Positions 1 to 10,499 of a stretch of 60,000 nucleotides of DNA are shown here, in pieces (position 1 is the stretch's first letter; each line of letters opens with the position of its first letter). The stretch is taken from contig NW_003314266.1 in NCBI RefSeq assembly GCF_000143415.4, positions 3,420,398 to 3,480,397 of the forward strand, written 5' to 3'. The stretch is from Selaginella moellendorffii. Its lineage: Eukaryota > Streptophyta > Lycopodiopsida > Selaginellales > Selaginellaceae. The notes under the pieces were generated by a model, which saw nothing but the letters and a program-made list of their open reading frames with translations, did no database searches and had not been told where the DNA came from. Made by a program: the position numbers and the translations under genes.

Positions 1-1
1 C

Positions 2-790
2 CAGATTCCAGGTTTGGAATACATGGAGACGTACTCACCAGTTGTGAAGTGGACCTCTGTGCAAGTGATCCTTGCACTGGCTGCCAAGTACAACCTGGAA
101 CTGCACCAGTTGGACGTTCGCACTGCTTTCCTGCACGGCAAGTTGAACAAGGAGGTCTACGTCAAGCAACCACCTGGATTCGTCAAACCTGGTGAGGAAC
201 ATCTTGTTTGCAAGCTGAATCGCGCCCTGTATGGGCTTAAACAATCCCCGAGGGTTTGGTTTGAACGCATTGATGCGTTCTTCAAGAGCCTGGGGTGTGT
301 TCCTCTTGCAGTGGAAGGAAACGTGTACCTGTACAAGTGTGGTGACGATTTTCTCCTGGTTGCTGTGTACGTTGACGACTGCATTCTCGGTGCAAAAACC
401 CGCCACCTGCTGGACGAGATGAAAAAGAAGCTGAGTGAAGAATTTGAGATGTCTGACCTGGGCGAGCGTCGCCATTTCCTTGGCATCCAAATTATACGCA
501 ATCGAGGAGCACGCACCTTGAGTTTGACACAAGCTCACTATGCAAGGGAGATCTTGGAACGCTTCAATATGCTGGACTGCTCTTCCGTGGCCACACCTCT
601 TGAGGTCAATCACAAACTCAGCCGTGACATGGCCCCTGTCACAGAGGAAGAACGTGAGTACATGGCCACGGTGCCATATCGTCAAGCTGTGGGAAGTCTT
701 GTTTATTTGATGCTGGGCACGCGACCAGATCTCGCCTATGCTGTTGGGATGGTCTCCCAGTTCCTCGAGAACCCCGGACCTGCACATTGG
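2..790 (+). CDS. Ty1/Copia polyprotein, reverse transcriptase part (5' end outside window)
   Basis: This is the reverse transcriptase domain of a Copia-type retrotransposon, which copies element RNA into DNA. The frame is open from base 2, so the protein starts before the window. Visible landmarks are a TYSPVVKWTS block, LDVRTAFLHG carrying the first catalytic Asp, ALYGLKQSPR, and an intact YVDD catalytic box near 376-387. Further on come the GSLVYLMLGTRPDLAYAVG and NPGPAHW blocks that precede RNase H. The frame has no stop until the TGG codon at 788-790, where a foreign element enters. RNase H resumes with the expected next codon at 2045, so the two halves were once continuous. The open frame suggests a young element, but it is broken by the insertion and by a later frameshift. 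Confidence 0.93.
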
Positions 791-791
791 C

Positions 792-962
792 TGAAGAGAA
801 GGAGAGCAGAAGCTACGATGGTGGATGACTCCCAAGGATAGTCGTATATAATATCAAAGATATATATACATGATGAAGAGACACGCCTCTAGCCTACACC
901 TGGATCAGTGAAGTGGCACTCCTGCCACCTAGGATCATGTCATTGAGAGCGTACACTCAACA
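792..962 (-). repeat. 3' LTR of the nested element
   Basis: It reads TG...CA on the plus strand and is 171 bp long. On the minus strand it starts TGTTGAGTGTACG directly after the purine tract. The first 144 bp (792-935) match the right-hand repeat nearly perfectly. The last 27 bp (936-962) have no counterpart at the other end. Confidence 0.75.
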
Positions 963-1302
963 CTCCCTCTCGATCTCGATGACATGAATCTGAGATCACT
1001 CTCCCTCTGCATCCAAGCACTCCATCCACGACAGAAATCTGTCTCTGCTCAGTGCCTCCTCTCAGCACCTCTGCCAGTGCCTTCTCACACCAGCGCCTCA
1101 CTCAACGCTCCAGTGGAGTCTCTGCTCGGCCAGCCCTCGGGGCCTCATGCCTCTACACCCGGCACTCACCTCTGGCGAGTCTCTGCGGGGCCTCGCACGC
1201 CCTAGCGCCTCGTTCACGGCCTCTGATCACAGTCTCTCCTCTCTCAGCGCCTCTGCCAACGCCTCTCTGCTCGTGCCTTGCACCACTCTCTCAGGGTCGC
1301 TC

Positions 1303-1518
1303 TCTCACACCTCAGCGCTCCGGTGCCTCAAGCCAGCCCTCATCGTCTCAGCCTCGATCAAGCCTCCTCGGCCAGAGTCCTAACGGCTCTCTCCCTCTGC
1401 TATGGAGCCCTCTCACACCTCAGCGCTCTGGTGCCTCAAGCCAGCCCTCATCGTCTCAGCCTCGATCAAGCCTCCTCGGCCAGAGTCCTAACGGCTCTCT
1501 CCCTCTGCTATGGAGCCC
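1303..1518. repeat. 108-bp tandem duplication inside the nested element
   Basis: Two adjacent units, 1303-1410 and 1411-1518, are nearly identical; a C/T difference in the CAGCGCTC(C/T)GG portion is visible. The unit is rich in CCTC and CAGC. A partial third start (TCTCACAG) follows at 1519. No protein of known type is encoded, and the open frames here come from low-complexity Pro/Ser/Leu sequence. Confidence 0.85.
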
Positions 1519-1886
1519 TCTCACAGCCCAGCACTCAGCATTCCTGCTTGCCTTTGGACAATACCTCTGTCCAGTCCACCAGTGCCCCAGCACTCCAATC
1601 CCTTCGCACCTCTGCCTGCAGCCCTTGGTGTCTCGCGCCTCTACCCTACAGGGTGCCCAGCGCTCACCTCTGCTCGGCCAGTGCCTCACGCCACAGCGCC
1701 TCTGGGCTGGTCTCTGCTTGATCACGCCCTAGCGCCTTGCTCAGCTCGCTAGTGCCATTATCTTGGCACTCAGTACAGCACAGTGCCAAATCTTGGCACC
1801 TCTCAGCCAAGTCCAGTGGCTCATCGTCATCCTCGCTAGCCTCCTCCTCGGCCAGCGCCATCGTCCCTGGATCTGAAGCCCTCAGG

Positions 1887-1898
1887 GCTCTGATACCA
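1887..1898 (-). other. Primer-binding site for initiator tRNA-Met
   Basis: The plus strand reads GCTCTGATACCA, the reverse complement of the canonical plant LTR-element primer site. It abuts the right LTR with no spacer. It fixes the orientation of the nested element as minus. Confidence 0.88.
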
Positions 1899-2042
1899 TG
1901 AAGAGAAGGAGAGCAGAAGCTACGATGGTGGATGACTCCCAAGGATAGTCGTATATAATATCAAAGATATATATACATGATGAAGAGACACGCCTCTAGC
2001 CTACACCTGGATCAGTGAAGTGGCACTCCTGCCACCTAGGAT
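1899..2042 (-). repeat. 5' LTR of the nested element (about 27 bp shorter than the other copy)
   Basis: This repeat matches 792-935. It ends CACCTAGGAT and runs straight into the Copia RNase H codons, so the outer 27 bp present in the other LTR are missing. Confidence 0.78.
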
Positions 2043-2693
2043 GGCAAGCTGTGAAGCGGATTTTCCGCTACGTTCGAGGTACCTTGCATTTGCAGCTTCA
2101 CTATGGCGCTGCTGTGTCACAGGAACTTCATGGGTACTCGGATGCGGACTGGGCGGGCGACCAGGACTCAAGGCGCTCTACCTCCGGGTATACGTTCTTG
2201 CTCCATGGGGTTGCTGTGTCCTGGAGCAGTAAGCGCCAGCCGCTGGTGGCTCTGTCCTCGACAGAGGCAGAGTACATTGCCCTAACTGCTGCCAGCAAAG
2301 AAGCGATTTGGTTGACCCAGTTCTGCCGTGACCTGCTCCAGATTCCTGCTTGCACCGGCCCTATGGTGCTGTTCTCGAACAACCAAAGTGCTCTTGCACT
2401 GGCCGCCAATCCACGCTTCCATTCTCGGACGAAACACATTGAGATTCGTTTCCACTACGTGTGGGAACAAATCCAAAATGGAAAGTTGTTGCTGGAATAT
2501 TGCCCAACCTCTTGCCTTGGAAGAACAGCAACGATCCACGACTGAACATCTCCTTCAAGGCAAGCAGAAGATCAAGTCAGAGGCAATGGTGGCTGATATA
2601 CTCACGAAGGCTTTGGCTCGAGACTCCTTTGAACGCCATCGCGCTGCACTGGGAGTCTGCTCTCCATCTGTTTCGGCTGAGTGGGAGGGGTAG
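2043..2693 (+). pseudogene. Ty1/Copia polyprotein, RNase H and C-terminal part (frameshifted)
   Basis: This continues the Copia polyprotein. QAVKRIFRYVRGT, then HGYSDADWAGD with a catalytic Asp, STSGY, WSSKRQ, LSSTEAEY with a catalytic Glu, and RTKHIEIRFHYVWE are the standard Copia RNase H blocks. After LEYCPT at about 2508 the frame is lost over roughly 70 bp of extra sequence. The expected ending (VADILTKAL...DSFERHRAALGV) follows in another frame from about 2587 to the stop at 2691-2693. The broken frame and the upstream insertion make this copy non-autonomous. Only 34 bp separate the stop from the 3' LTR. Confidence 0.9.
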
Positions 2694-2727
2694 TCCATCC
2701 TCTCAGCTGATCAAGCCAGAGTGGGAG

Positions 2728-2866
2728 TGTCGAGATGTCAGTCTCGATCAGCTGACGTGGCATGTCCACGTGGCCATGAGTCATGTCCCTTGAGTCATGT
2801 AAAAAGAGTCGGAACACAATGAACGAGCTCATGAGTGTTATGTCCATCCCTTTTTACACCACAACA
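2728..2866 (+). repeat. 3' LTR of the Copia element (139 bp)
   Basis: It begins TGTCGAGATG directly after the purine tract CAGAGTGGGAG and ends ACCACAACA, giving TG...CA ends. Sequence from 2867 (GATCCCCGCC) matches the uninterrupted paralogous site at 11023, which fixes the right boundary exactly. The matching 5' LTR lies outside the window. Confidence 0.85.
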
Positions 2867-3063
2867 GATCCCCGCCGAGTCCATGCTCCTAAACATCTCG
2901 ATCGCCTTGCAGCCAACGCCATCCAGGTCTTCCACGCCCTCCCGCGAAGAAGCCTCTTCTCCTGGAACTTCATCATCGCGGCATTCGCCAAGAACAGGCA
3001 CGCTGAGGAGGTGATTGCCGAGGAATCCATCACTGGCGACAATGTGGGCGTGGATTCACCGCC
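2867..3063 (+). pseudogene. PPR gene fragment, copy 1
   Basis: The plus strand encodes QVFHALPRRSLFSWNFIIA and following residues, the helix pair of a plant PLS-type pentatricopeptide repeat (organelle RNA-binding). The minus strand over the left part encodes KAIEMFRSMDSAGI, another PPR motif in the opposite direction. The fragment is cut at 2867 by the Copia LTR. It lacks a start codon, a repeat array and a C-terminal domain. Its paralogue at 11023-11225 differs by a 6-bp indel near 3001. Confidence 0.75.
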
Positions 3064-3677
3064 CCTGCGGTAGGTCTGCCGCATTAGGAGCGCGGCGTAG
3101 GTCTGGCGCACCTGGAAGGGCGACTGGAATTGCAAGTTCGTCGTCGAGGGTTTATAGTGGATATGCTAGGAATATGCTAGTGAAAGTCTTTTATACGTCT
3201 TTGATTTGATTTTTTGTATCTTTTGGTACGCTGTAAGAATTCATTGGGATGATCAATCACACAGGAACCAGCCAGCCGCATCCTTCTCCCACTCTCCAAT
3301 GCATCTAGAATGAAAATCACCAAAGCTTTTGGCTATGGCTCATCTTCTTGATTTTGGGCATTCCTTGACTAATTTTGTTTAGTCATATTAATGCAACCGA
3401 ATTGAGGAATCACAACCATTACATTAAGGAATATCGTACTTGGATATTCTAAATATATAGCTTCAAATGCTGAAACTATTGGAACGTACACGGAAGGGCA
3501 TGTTGAATGTTGAATATTGAATGTTGAAATGTTGAATGTTTTCACGGGCTTTTACGTGTTTTCCATGCTTCCATCGCAAGGATAGTTCAATCCCGAACCT
3601 CTCAAACGTAAACCTTACATGCATATCGTATGGGGCCCGTCATCTTTACAGGGTCGGCCCGAAGCTAAAACTTTCAG

Positions 3678-3684
3678 TATATAA
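3678..3684 (+). promoter_or_regulatory. TATA box of cysteine protease gene, copy 1
   Basis: TATATAA lies 32 bp upstream of the ATG at 3716, within CTTTCAGTATATAAGCTCAC. If it is used at the normal distance, the 5' leader would be only a few bases, so transcription might instead start from another element. The identical site in copy 2 is at 11840-11846. Confidence 0.5.
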
Positions 3685-3715
3685 GCTCACTCGTGCAAGT
3701 GCGAAGCAATCATCC

Positions 3716-4941
3716 ATGGCGAGCAACATGATAGCTTTGATCTTGATCTTGCTGGTGGTGGTAGGGGCAGCACCGTTTGCGATTGCGCGGCCAGCGGCTC
3801 TGGAAGGCGATCGCGCTCTAGAGATCAAGAACATGTTCGAGGATTGGGCTGCCAAGCACGACAAGAGTTACAGCAGCGACTGGGAGAAGGCTCGCAGGCT
3901 GATGGTCTTCTCCGACACTTTGGCGTACATCGAGAAGCACAACGCGCAGCCCAACACCACCTTCACGCTCGGCCTCAACAAGTTCTCGGATCTCACAAAT
4001 GCCGAGTTCCGAGCCAATTACGTCGGCAAATTCAAGCCCCCGCGCTACCAGGATCGCCGCCCGGCCAAGGACGTGGACGTGGACGTGTCGAGCCTCCCGA
4101 CGAGCTTGGATTGGAGGCAGGAGGGAGCTGTGACACCGATTAAAGATCAGGGCCAGTGCGGTATGATAAGAACTCGTCGTTTTTTTTTCTTTTTCTTTCT
4201 AATCTCTCTTCTATTTGGCCTTTGTGGGTGTGGGTGATTCGCATGATCCACAGGGAGCTGCTGGGCTTTCTCGGCGATTGCATCGATCGAGAGTGCACAC
4301 TTTCTGGCGACGAAGGAGCTCGTTTCTCTGTCCGAGCAGCAATTGATAGACTGTGACACGGTAGACCAAGGATGCCAGGGTGGGTTTCCGGACGATGCGT
4401 TTAAGTTCGTGGTGGAAAACGGTGGTGTCACCACGGAGGAGGCCTATCCATATACAGGATTTGCAGGCAGTTGCAACACGAACAAGGTTGGTATACTTCA
4501 CTAATTATTTCATATTATAGCTGTTTTTTGTTCTTTAAAGAATAAGGTGGTGGAGATCACTGGTTATAAAGACGTCACAAAGGACAGTGCTGACGCCCTG
4601 ATGAAAGCAGTCTCCAAAACTCCCGTGACCGTTGGCATCTGCGGCAGTGACCAAAACTTCCAGAATTACAGAAGTGTAAGAAAATCTCAAATATTATTTC
4701 TATTTATTTCTAACTTAATTACATCGTTTTCCAGGGAATTCTTTCTGGTCAGTGCTGCAATTCGCGGGATCATGCGGTCTTGGTCATTGGATATGGAACC
4801 GAAGGTGGGATGCCCTACTGGATCATCAAAAACTCGTGGGGAACTTCCTGGGGGGAGGATGGATTCATGAAAATCAAGAAAAAGGATGGAGAAGGGATGT
4901 GTGGGATGAACGGACAGTCATCATACCCCACTACTTCGTAA
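3716..4941 (+). CDS. Papain-like cysteine protease (C1A), copy 1, four exons
   Basis: Secreted or vacuolar cysteine endopeptidase made as a pre-proenzyme. Exons 3716-4160, 4254-4486, 4541-4675 and 4735-4941 have GT-AG borders and consistent phases, giving 339 aa, the usual C1A length. Residues 1-24 form a hydrophobic signal peptide. The I29 propeptide has an ERFNIN-like motif (E57 to N76, with Thr replacing the middle Asn) and [13 protein letters not shown]. The mature enzyme should start near L127. Gln145 and catalytic Cys151 lie in QGQCGSCWAF, which spans the first intron. Catalytic His284 is in [10 protein letters not shown] and Asn304 in [15 protein letters not shown]. There is no C-terminal granulin domain. 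The start ATG has a CCATGG context; longer upstream open frames are not preceded by a better start. All catalytic residues are present, so it is probably functional. Confidence 0.93.
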
Positions 4942-7900
4942 AATAACCACTTTATAATCCAAACTTTATATTAATATATCAATTATACACTGCCATGAAA
5001 TTTGCTCTTTTGACTATGCTATGCAGTAGATCCAGAGCTAGGTATGGCCACAGCATCACGATCTAGGGAGAGCTGCAGGCTTGCAGCAGCAAACAGTCAT
5101 GATTGAGAGTTAGGTACTATGTGATCCAGAGCTAGGTGGAGCGGATACACCTACAGGCAAACTAAAGTACAAGTATCTTTTTATCACTATATATTGGTCA
5201 TTACATTCATGTGGACTTACGCATATAAAAACCTAAAGAAATTTAAAATATGAGAGAGCTGAAGAATTGCCAAAACACTTCAAAGTTTTCTAAATGGAAT
5301 TTGAAGAAAACATTTTAGGGGGGTGTGATATGTATTTGAGAAGAAAATCACAAATATATTACAAGATTCTTCAATAAGTAGTTCAAAAGTTTAATTGCAG
5401 TATGTTATTTTAGAACTTGTTTTGAAATATTCTGTTTATTAAATAGTTTACTGATGCACTCATGCTTGGTTTGCTTAACAAGAGTGCTTACTGTTTAATA
5501 GTCTAACTGTAAATTTTAAATACAAGATTAATCTTATTATTTATCAACCATTAGATGTTAAAATAAATGAAACATAGTAATGTTTATAAATTATAAACAT
5601 ATTTATAAATTATAAATTCAATATTAATCTAAATGAATAAATTAATTTGAAAATATAATAAAATACACTTGAAAGTTCTGTAGCAAAGTCAGGCTTATGA
5701 GATCCAAATATACAGCTAGAATACAATATCTGTATAGTGGGACTTTGATAGCTGTTTGATTCACTTTAATTAGAATCACTCACTCTTATATATAAGTTAC
5801 GAATTTTGGGTTAATATTATTTATTTATATATATATAAGTATATATATATTCCATGCACTCATATTGGTGGAGTTGAAAGGCAACTTTAATTATCTTTGC
5901 CAAAGTAATAGCCTCCTCATTTTTTGACTATAAAGTAGCAAATGCTTAATGACATGATTTCTATTAAACAATCAGACACAATTGATGGGAGTATTTATTA
6001 TATGGCTCTTCTTACTTTTGTTCCTAATCCTCACATTAGGCTAAAGTTCTTCTATGAAAATCCTTGGTATGATATATATTATTAGTTTGATCACTTTACA
6101 ATGATTGCTATTTATTATTCTTGGGATGATGTATAGTGTTTATGTGAGTTTCCCACATATCTTTAGTGGACAACATTGCAGTGGTACAATAATTTGTAAG
6201 TAACCACTAATGCAAATAAAATTTTTTTTCTAGACATCTGTAAGTACACATTTTGGACACTCATTTGGCTTCTGTTTTGGCCACTATTATATGGCACCTT
6301 TTTGGCTCCACTTTAAGGTTTAGGGATTTGTGTCTTATAACTCCACCACCCATACACGAAGTTTGATGTCTTCATTAAACGATAAACTATTTTATAAAGT
6401 CGCACCAGTATATATTACTATTTCTATCCTTAGCACCAAGCCAATGTTCGTTAATGGCTTGACACCGAATGCTCATTATGCCTTTCCTATCCTCTAACAA
6501 GTATAATATCTCCAACTTAGAGATTCATTAGGCCACTTATAGTAGTCCTTCCCCTTTCCTTTGTTTAGTTTATGCTAAACTCGTTAGAGACACCTTCTTT
6601 ATTTCAATTTGAGTACTCATGTTAATGATTCTAATAATGCTTTTTAGCAACTCCATCTTCTCTATCTAAGGCTGTTTGAGTCAATTATGCAATTTAGTAT
6701 TTGCTTTCAAAGCTTTTAACTTTGTATGAAACAAATATGTTAGAGTGGATTAAGTTGGGAATGTTGTGGTTAATGCTTTGTCAAGATTTCATGAGATTTG
6801 TGTATAAACTTGCCCCAACCACCTTTGATAATACTTTTCAATTGACATAATATATTATGAGATATCACCTCTTTTATTTATCACTACACATACGTCATCT
6901 CTACTTCATGTGGGAGATGATCTTATTCCAATGAAGGTTGACATTACTTTTGCCTGTGTTCAAGGACAAGTGTAAAGACGTGATTGTGTCCATGGTCGTG
7001 ATGTTCACTACTAAACATATGATGAAATTAGCCATAAGTATTAGTGTTGTTAGCATTTTTTAGATTGGCATCCTCTATTTTCTAGGTGGAAGTTTAGCGT
7101 AAACAATGTTCTGTTGGCACTATTACAATAACATATAGACTCTTCTAGAATGCATGTGTAATGGAGGGTCCTTGTGCGATTAAATAAATGACTACTTTAT
7201 CTTTTTAAAATAAAAGGTTCTATATTATCCTCTCCATATTAGTTGATATATGCTTGAATTTATTTTCTATCATTAAGCATGTTGTTGTCTATAATTATAT
7301 CATGCACTTGAGTTAGTCTTTTTTTTCTATGGCAACAGCTATACACATGCATATGCACAGGATGAGGCAAACCTAGTTGTGCATATGTTTGAGTTTTAAT
7401 CATCGCAAGTGGTGTTGAATCAATTTTTTGACATCATCTTGGTATAGATTAATTGTAACACAATCATACCATTCCTCTCACTTCTATTCTATTTCATCCC
7501 TTTACTTTTACATTTGCTTTTATGACTTTTGTGTTTTTATTTGTTTCTATTATGTTCTATTTTTGCTATTTTATTCCCTTTTCAAATCCCTTAGATAGTG
7601 ACAATTTTTGTGTTATAGCAATTGACTGGTTCAAGAAAGAGTATGTTGATTTATTTGATTTTGACTTGTCATCTGTAGCCAAGATTGCAATACATAATCT
7701 TACTCCAACTAGGGATGCTTGTCCAATTAAAATTTTTATCTAGTGTCTTTCATTAAAGAAAATCAAAAATTATATACACAAATGTCAAGAAGATGTTGGA
7801 GAAATGTGTTATCTAAAAGTCTCAAAGTCTTTAGGTATATAAATCTTATTTTGTAATGAAGCATAATGGGAGTATTTTATTTTAAAGTTCCCTATTATGA

Positions 7901-8159
7901 TAGGTTATCTAAAATTCTTTACTCTAAAATATGTGAATGATATATAGTATTTCCTAGGCAATGTGCAATATTTCAGTCATTTTGTTGATCAATTTTCTAA
8001 TTATATTGCACTATTGTGAGTATTGCTAAAGTCATCAACATCATCTTTTATCTAGCTTTGAACTATGAATGGGCATTTGCATATCTCAAAAAGTTATTGA
8101 TGACTTTTGCATGAAGTTTGGCACTATTTTAGTATATCAATTGGCTACTGCAAGGATAT

Positions 8160-8290
8160 GAGTATGCTAATTGGTATTTAAATTAGGCTTAGACCCAAGT
8201 TAGATGCAAAACAAAGATAAGTATGCAAGCATGAGCTAAATTATACCTTAGGTTGATCAACCATGCCTAACCTACTTATTATCCTTACTA
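8160..8290. repeat. About 130-bp dispersed motif, copy 1 of 3
   Basis: A segment with CAAACAAAGATAAGTATGCAAGC-type sequence followed by a GTTGATCAACCATGC-type core recurs at about 16322-16452 and, more diverged, at about 18800-18930. In the latter two it is followed by a C-rich tract; here it is followed by different sequence. It looks like one end of a decayed dispersed element. Confidence 0.6.
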
Positions 8291-10104
8291 TCCTGACTAC
8301 TAGTCCCACTAACCTTTGGGACTTCTTCATCATGTAACTATATCCTTTATCACTAAACAAAAATAACCATTCTTTTTCCTTTCTACAATTTGAGATTTTG
8401 GAATAACATTTTGAAATAATGTGGCTTAAAGCAAGCTTCATGGGTACTCCTCCCACCTTTTGCCACTAGAGTGTGTTAGTTATGTGGCTTTGAGTGAGGT
8501 TTTGATGAGTCATGCAAAGTATTTAAGTAGGTAATACTATTGTAGTGCACTTTATCTCTCTCCCCTTAAGACAACTGGAAAAGGGGCAATTACTTAATAA
8601 AAAAGCTTAAATCATCATCCCCTTCAGAGATGTCAATTTTCTCATTGATTATTAACTAATAATCCTTATTGAGCCAAAGGGAATTAACACCTTTATTTCC
8701 CCAATCTATTAATCTTTCTATCTTATAAACTAATTATTCTATGTAAGGCATCACATCATTCACTTGTACTATATCCCACAACCCCTATTAAGCCAAAGGG
8801 AACCAACACCTCTATTTTCGCAATCTACCAATTCTTCTATTGTATAGATTAACTATTCCATGTGAAGCAACTAATTATCTATTTGTATTACATCCCACAA
8901 TAGATATCTTCATTCATGGATGCTCCATATGAAGGAAGATATATACATGGATGCTCAATATATACAATTTCAAATTTAGGGGTAGGAATATACCTTGTTT
9001 ATGAGTGCTTTGGATAATTTTGTGGTTGCAAACATAATTTGGCAAGCTAGACTAGCAATGCAACTGTTGGGAGAACCAAAGACTATAAAGTTTATTCACT
9101 ATAAGTGTATAAATGATATACAATAATTCTTGAGAAATGTGCAATAATTTGGTTATTTATTGATCATATTTTTAATCGTACTGCACTATTTTGACTATTG
9201 CTAAAGTCATCAACACCATCTTTCATTTAGTTTAATGACTTTAAATGGGCATTTCTGCATTACAAAGGAGTTATTAATGACTCCTTCAGTTTTGATATAT
9301 TCTAATTGTGTGGATGTTTTTTATATTAGTTTCAAAATTGTGTTAGCCCAAGTGTGTTTGGATATTAAGGGATGATTGTGAAGGGCATAAACTTTCAACA
9401 TTCAAATTAAGATGGTTATTTACCATCTCTTTGATATACATATGTCACAGAGGTATAGAGTTTTATTAGTGCCTCACCATAAAAATTCTTACATGGTCAT
9501 AATACGATACTATTAATGGAGTTAAGTTTACCTTTGCGATTCCTACGAGCTACCAATGCTAAGTCTTAGGATTTATATTTGATGAGCATCCATCCACTAC
9601 TTTGAGTAAAATTGTTGAATATTTAAGCCATGTATACATGGACAACAATGATACTACAACTCACATCATCATCCACTTACAAGGTATAAAGTGGATAATC
9701 TAGTGTTAATTCATTTTCCCAATTTTATAGTATGTGGTTTGTCTAAAGGGCTCCTTATTTAGTGGAATGGACTGTATTAAATATTATGGTAAATTGGACC
9801 ACAAGTTTATGAGGTTTAGTATAACATTTAATAAGTTGATCCTCTAGAAATTGTGCATATGCAACAGCTAAAGTGCTTCATATAGGTTAGTCTTTAGAAT
9901 TTTTTTGAAAATCTATTAAATATGAAATGGTGCTAAAATTATGATCATGGTATTTAAGATGCTCTCTATATTCCATAAATATGCCTCTCCAGTAGATATA
10001 AACACTTGCAACAAATAACATATAGGACAAAAACAATACTAACATAGTGAGGGTGTCTTTATAAATACAGTAATGTATCATATAACAATATTAAGGTACA
10101 ATAT

Positions 10105-10320
10105 ATATAAGTCAAAGATATATAGCAAAAGAGAATTAAAAGTCAAACCAAGTATGCTCAATAAAAAACAACACATATGAATTATTACTTTATATTTATC
10201 TAGCTAAGTACATATGCTAAACCCAATTAACTACCATTTGGACAAAAGGGGCTAATAAAGGAACTAACAGTATCCATTGTGGCAGTAAAGAGAGGGTGTT
10301 AACCTGATAAGTACATTTTT
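10105..10320 (-). repeat. Decayed solo LTR-like copy of the Gypsy-family terminus
   Basis: AGCAAAAGAGAATTAAAAGT followed by ATGCTCAATAAAAAACA matches the start of the right terminal repeat at 25929. The GGCTAATAAAG, GGCAGTAAAGAGAG and AATAAGTA portions parallel 26050-26135. No internal region flanks it. Confidence 0.55.
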
Positions 10321-10499
10321 AGAAAAAAAAAAGTTTTCTTGGATTGAAGATTAGATACTAGTATGATTAAAATTATTATAAATATTGCTAGTTAGACCTA
10401 ACTCCTTTTGCTACAAGTTTTCAATGGGATCCAGCATAATCTGTGGCATCCTGGATCACAATACTACAGAATAATCTGGACAGAGAAACTCTTGAAGCT

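Larger units (their letters stand above)
792..2041 (-). mobile_element. Non-autonomous LTR element (TRIM-like), reverse orientation, nested in the Copia element
   Basis: Direct repeats of at least 144 bp (792-935 and 1899-2042) flank about 0.94 kb of CT-rich sequence without convincing coding capacity. Directly inside the right repeat, 1887-1898 is the exact reverse complement of the plant initiator tRNA-Met primer-binding site TGGTATCAGAGC. The element therefore reads on the minus strand, and the right repeat is its 5' LTR. Inside the left repeat, the minus strand carries a purine tract ending GAGAGGGAG followed by TGTTGAG, the usual polypurine tract and LTR start. The host Copia frame breaks at 790 and resumes at 2045. 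TGGC appears on both outer flanks and may be a 4-bp target duplication. Small size, terminal repeats and no coding match the TRIM class. Confidence 0.85.
2867..8290. repeat. Segmental duplication, left copy (5.4 kb)
   Basis: This stretch aligns to 11023-16452 in the same orientation (offset 8156, then 8162 after a 6-bp indel). It covers the PPR fragment, the whole cysteine protease gene and about 3.3 kb of AT-rich DNA. The protease exons look identical in both copies. Differences are few up to about 7.3 kb and clearly denser from about 7.8 to 8.29 kb, after which the copies diverge completely. Confidence 0.93.
4942..10460. repeat. AT-rich repeat DNA with no recognisable gene
   Basis: Strongly AT-rich sequence without splice-compatible coding. 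It includes a truncated MITE at about 5468-5650, sequence at 6240-6420 resembling a GC-richer copy at about 20.93-21.05 kb, a block at 8290-8560 resembling 19.68-19.93 kb, and a decayed LTR at 10105-10320. A 73-aa open frame at 7522-7743 (Phe-rich start, then FKKEYVDLFDFDL) recurs in the second duplicate with one change. It resembles no family I recognise and is probably chance. Confidence 0.7.

Noticed and set aside
984-1752. Several overlapping open frames (up to 226 codons) in the nested element
   Set aside because: CT-rich repeats keep several frames open at once; composition is Pro/Ser/Leu low complexity and the 108-bp unit repeats through them. The element is non-coding and reads on the other strand.
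7522-7743. 73-codon Phe-rich open frame conserved in both duplicates
   Set aside because: Conservation only reflects the recent duplication; no domain, AT-rich context, no splice partners.
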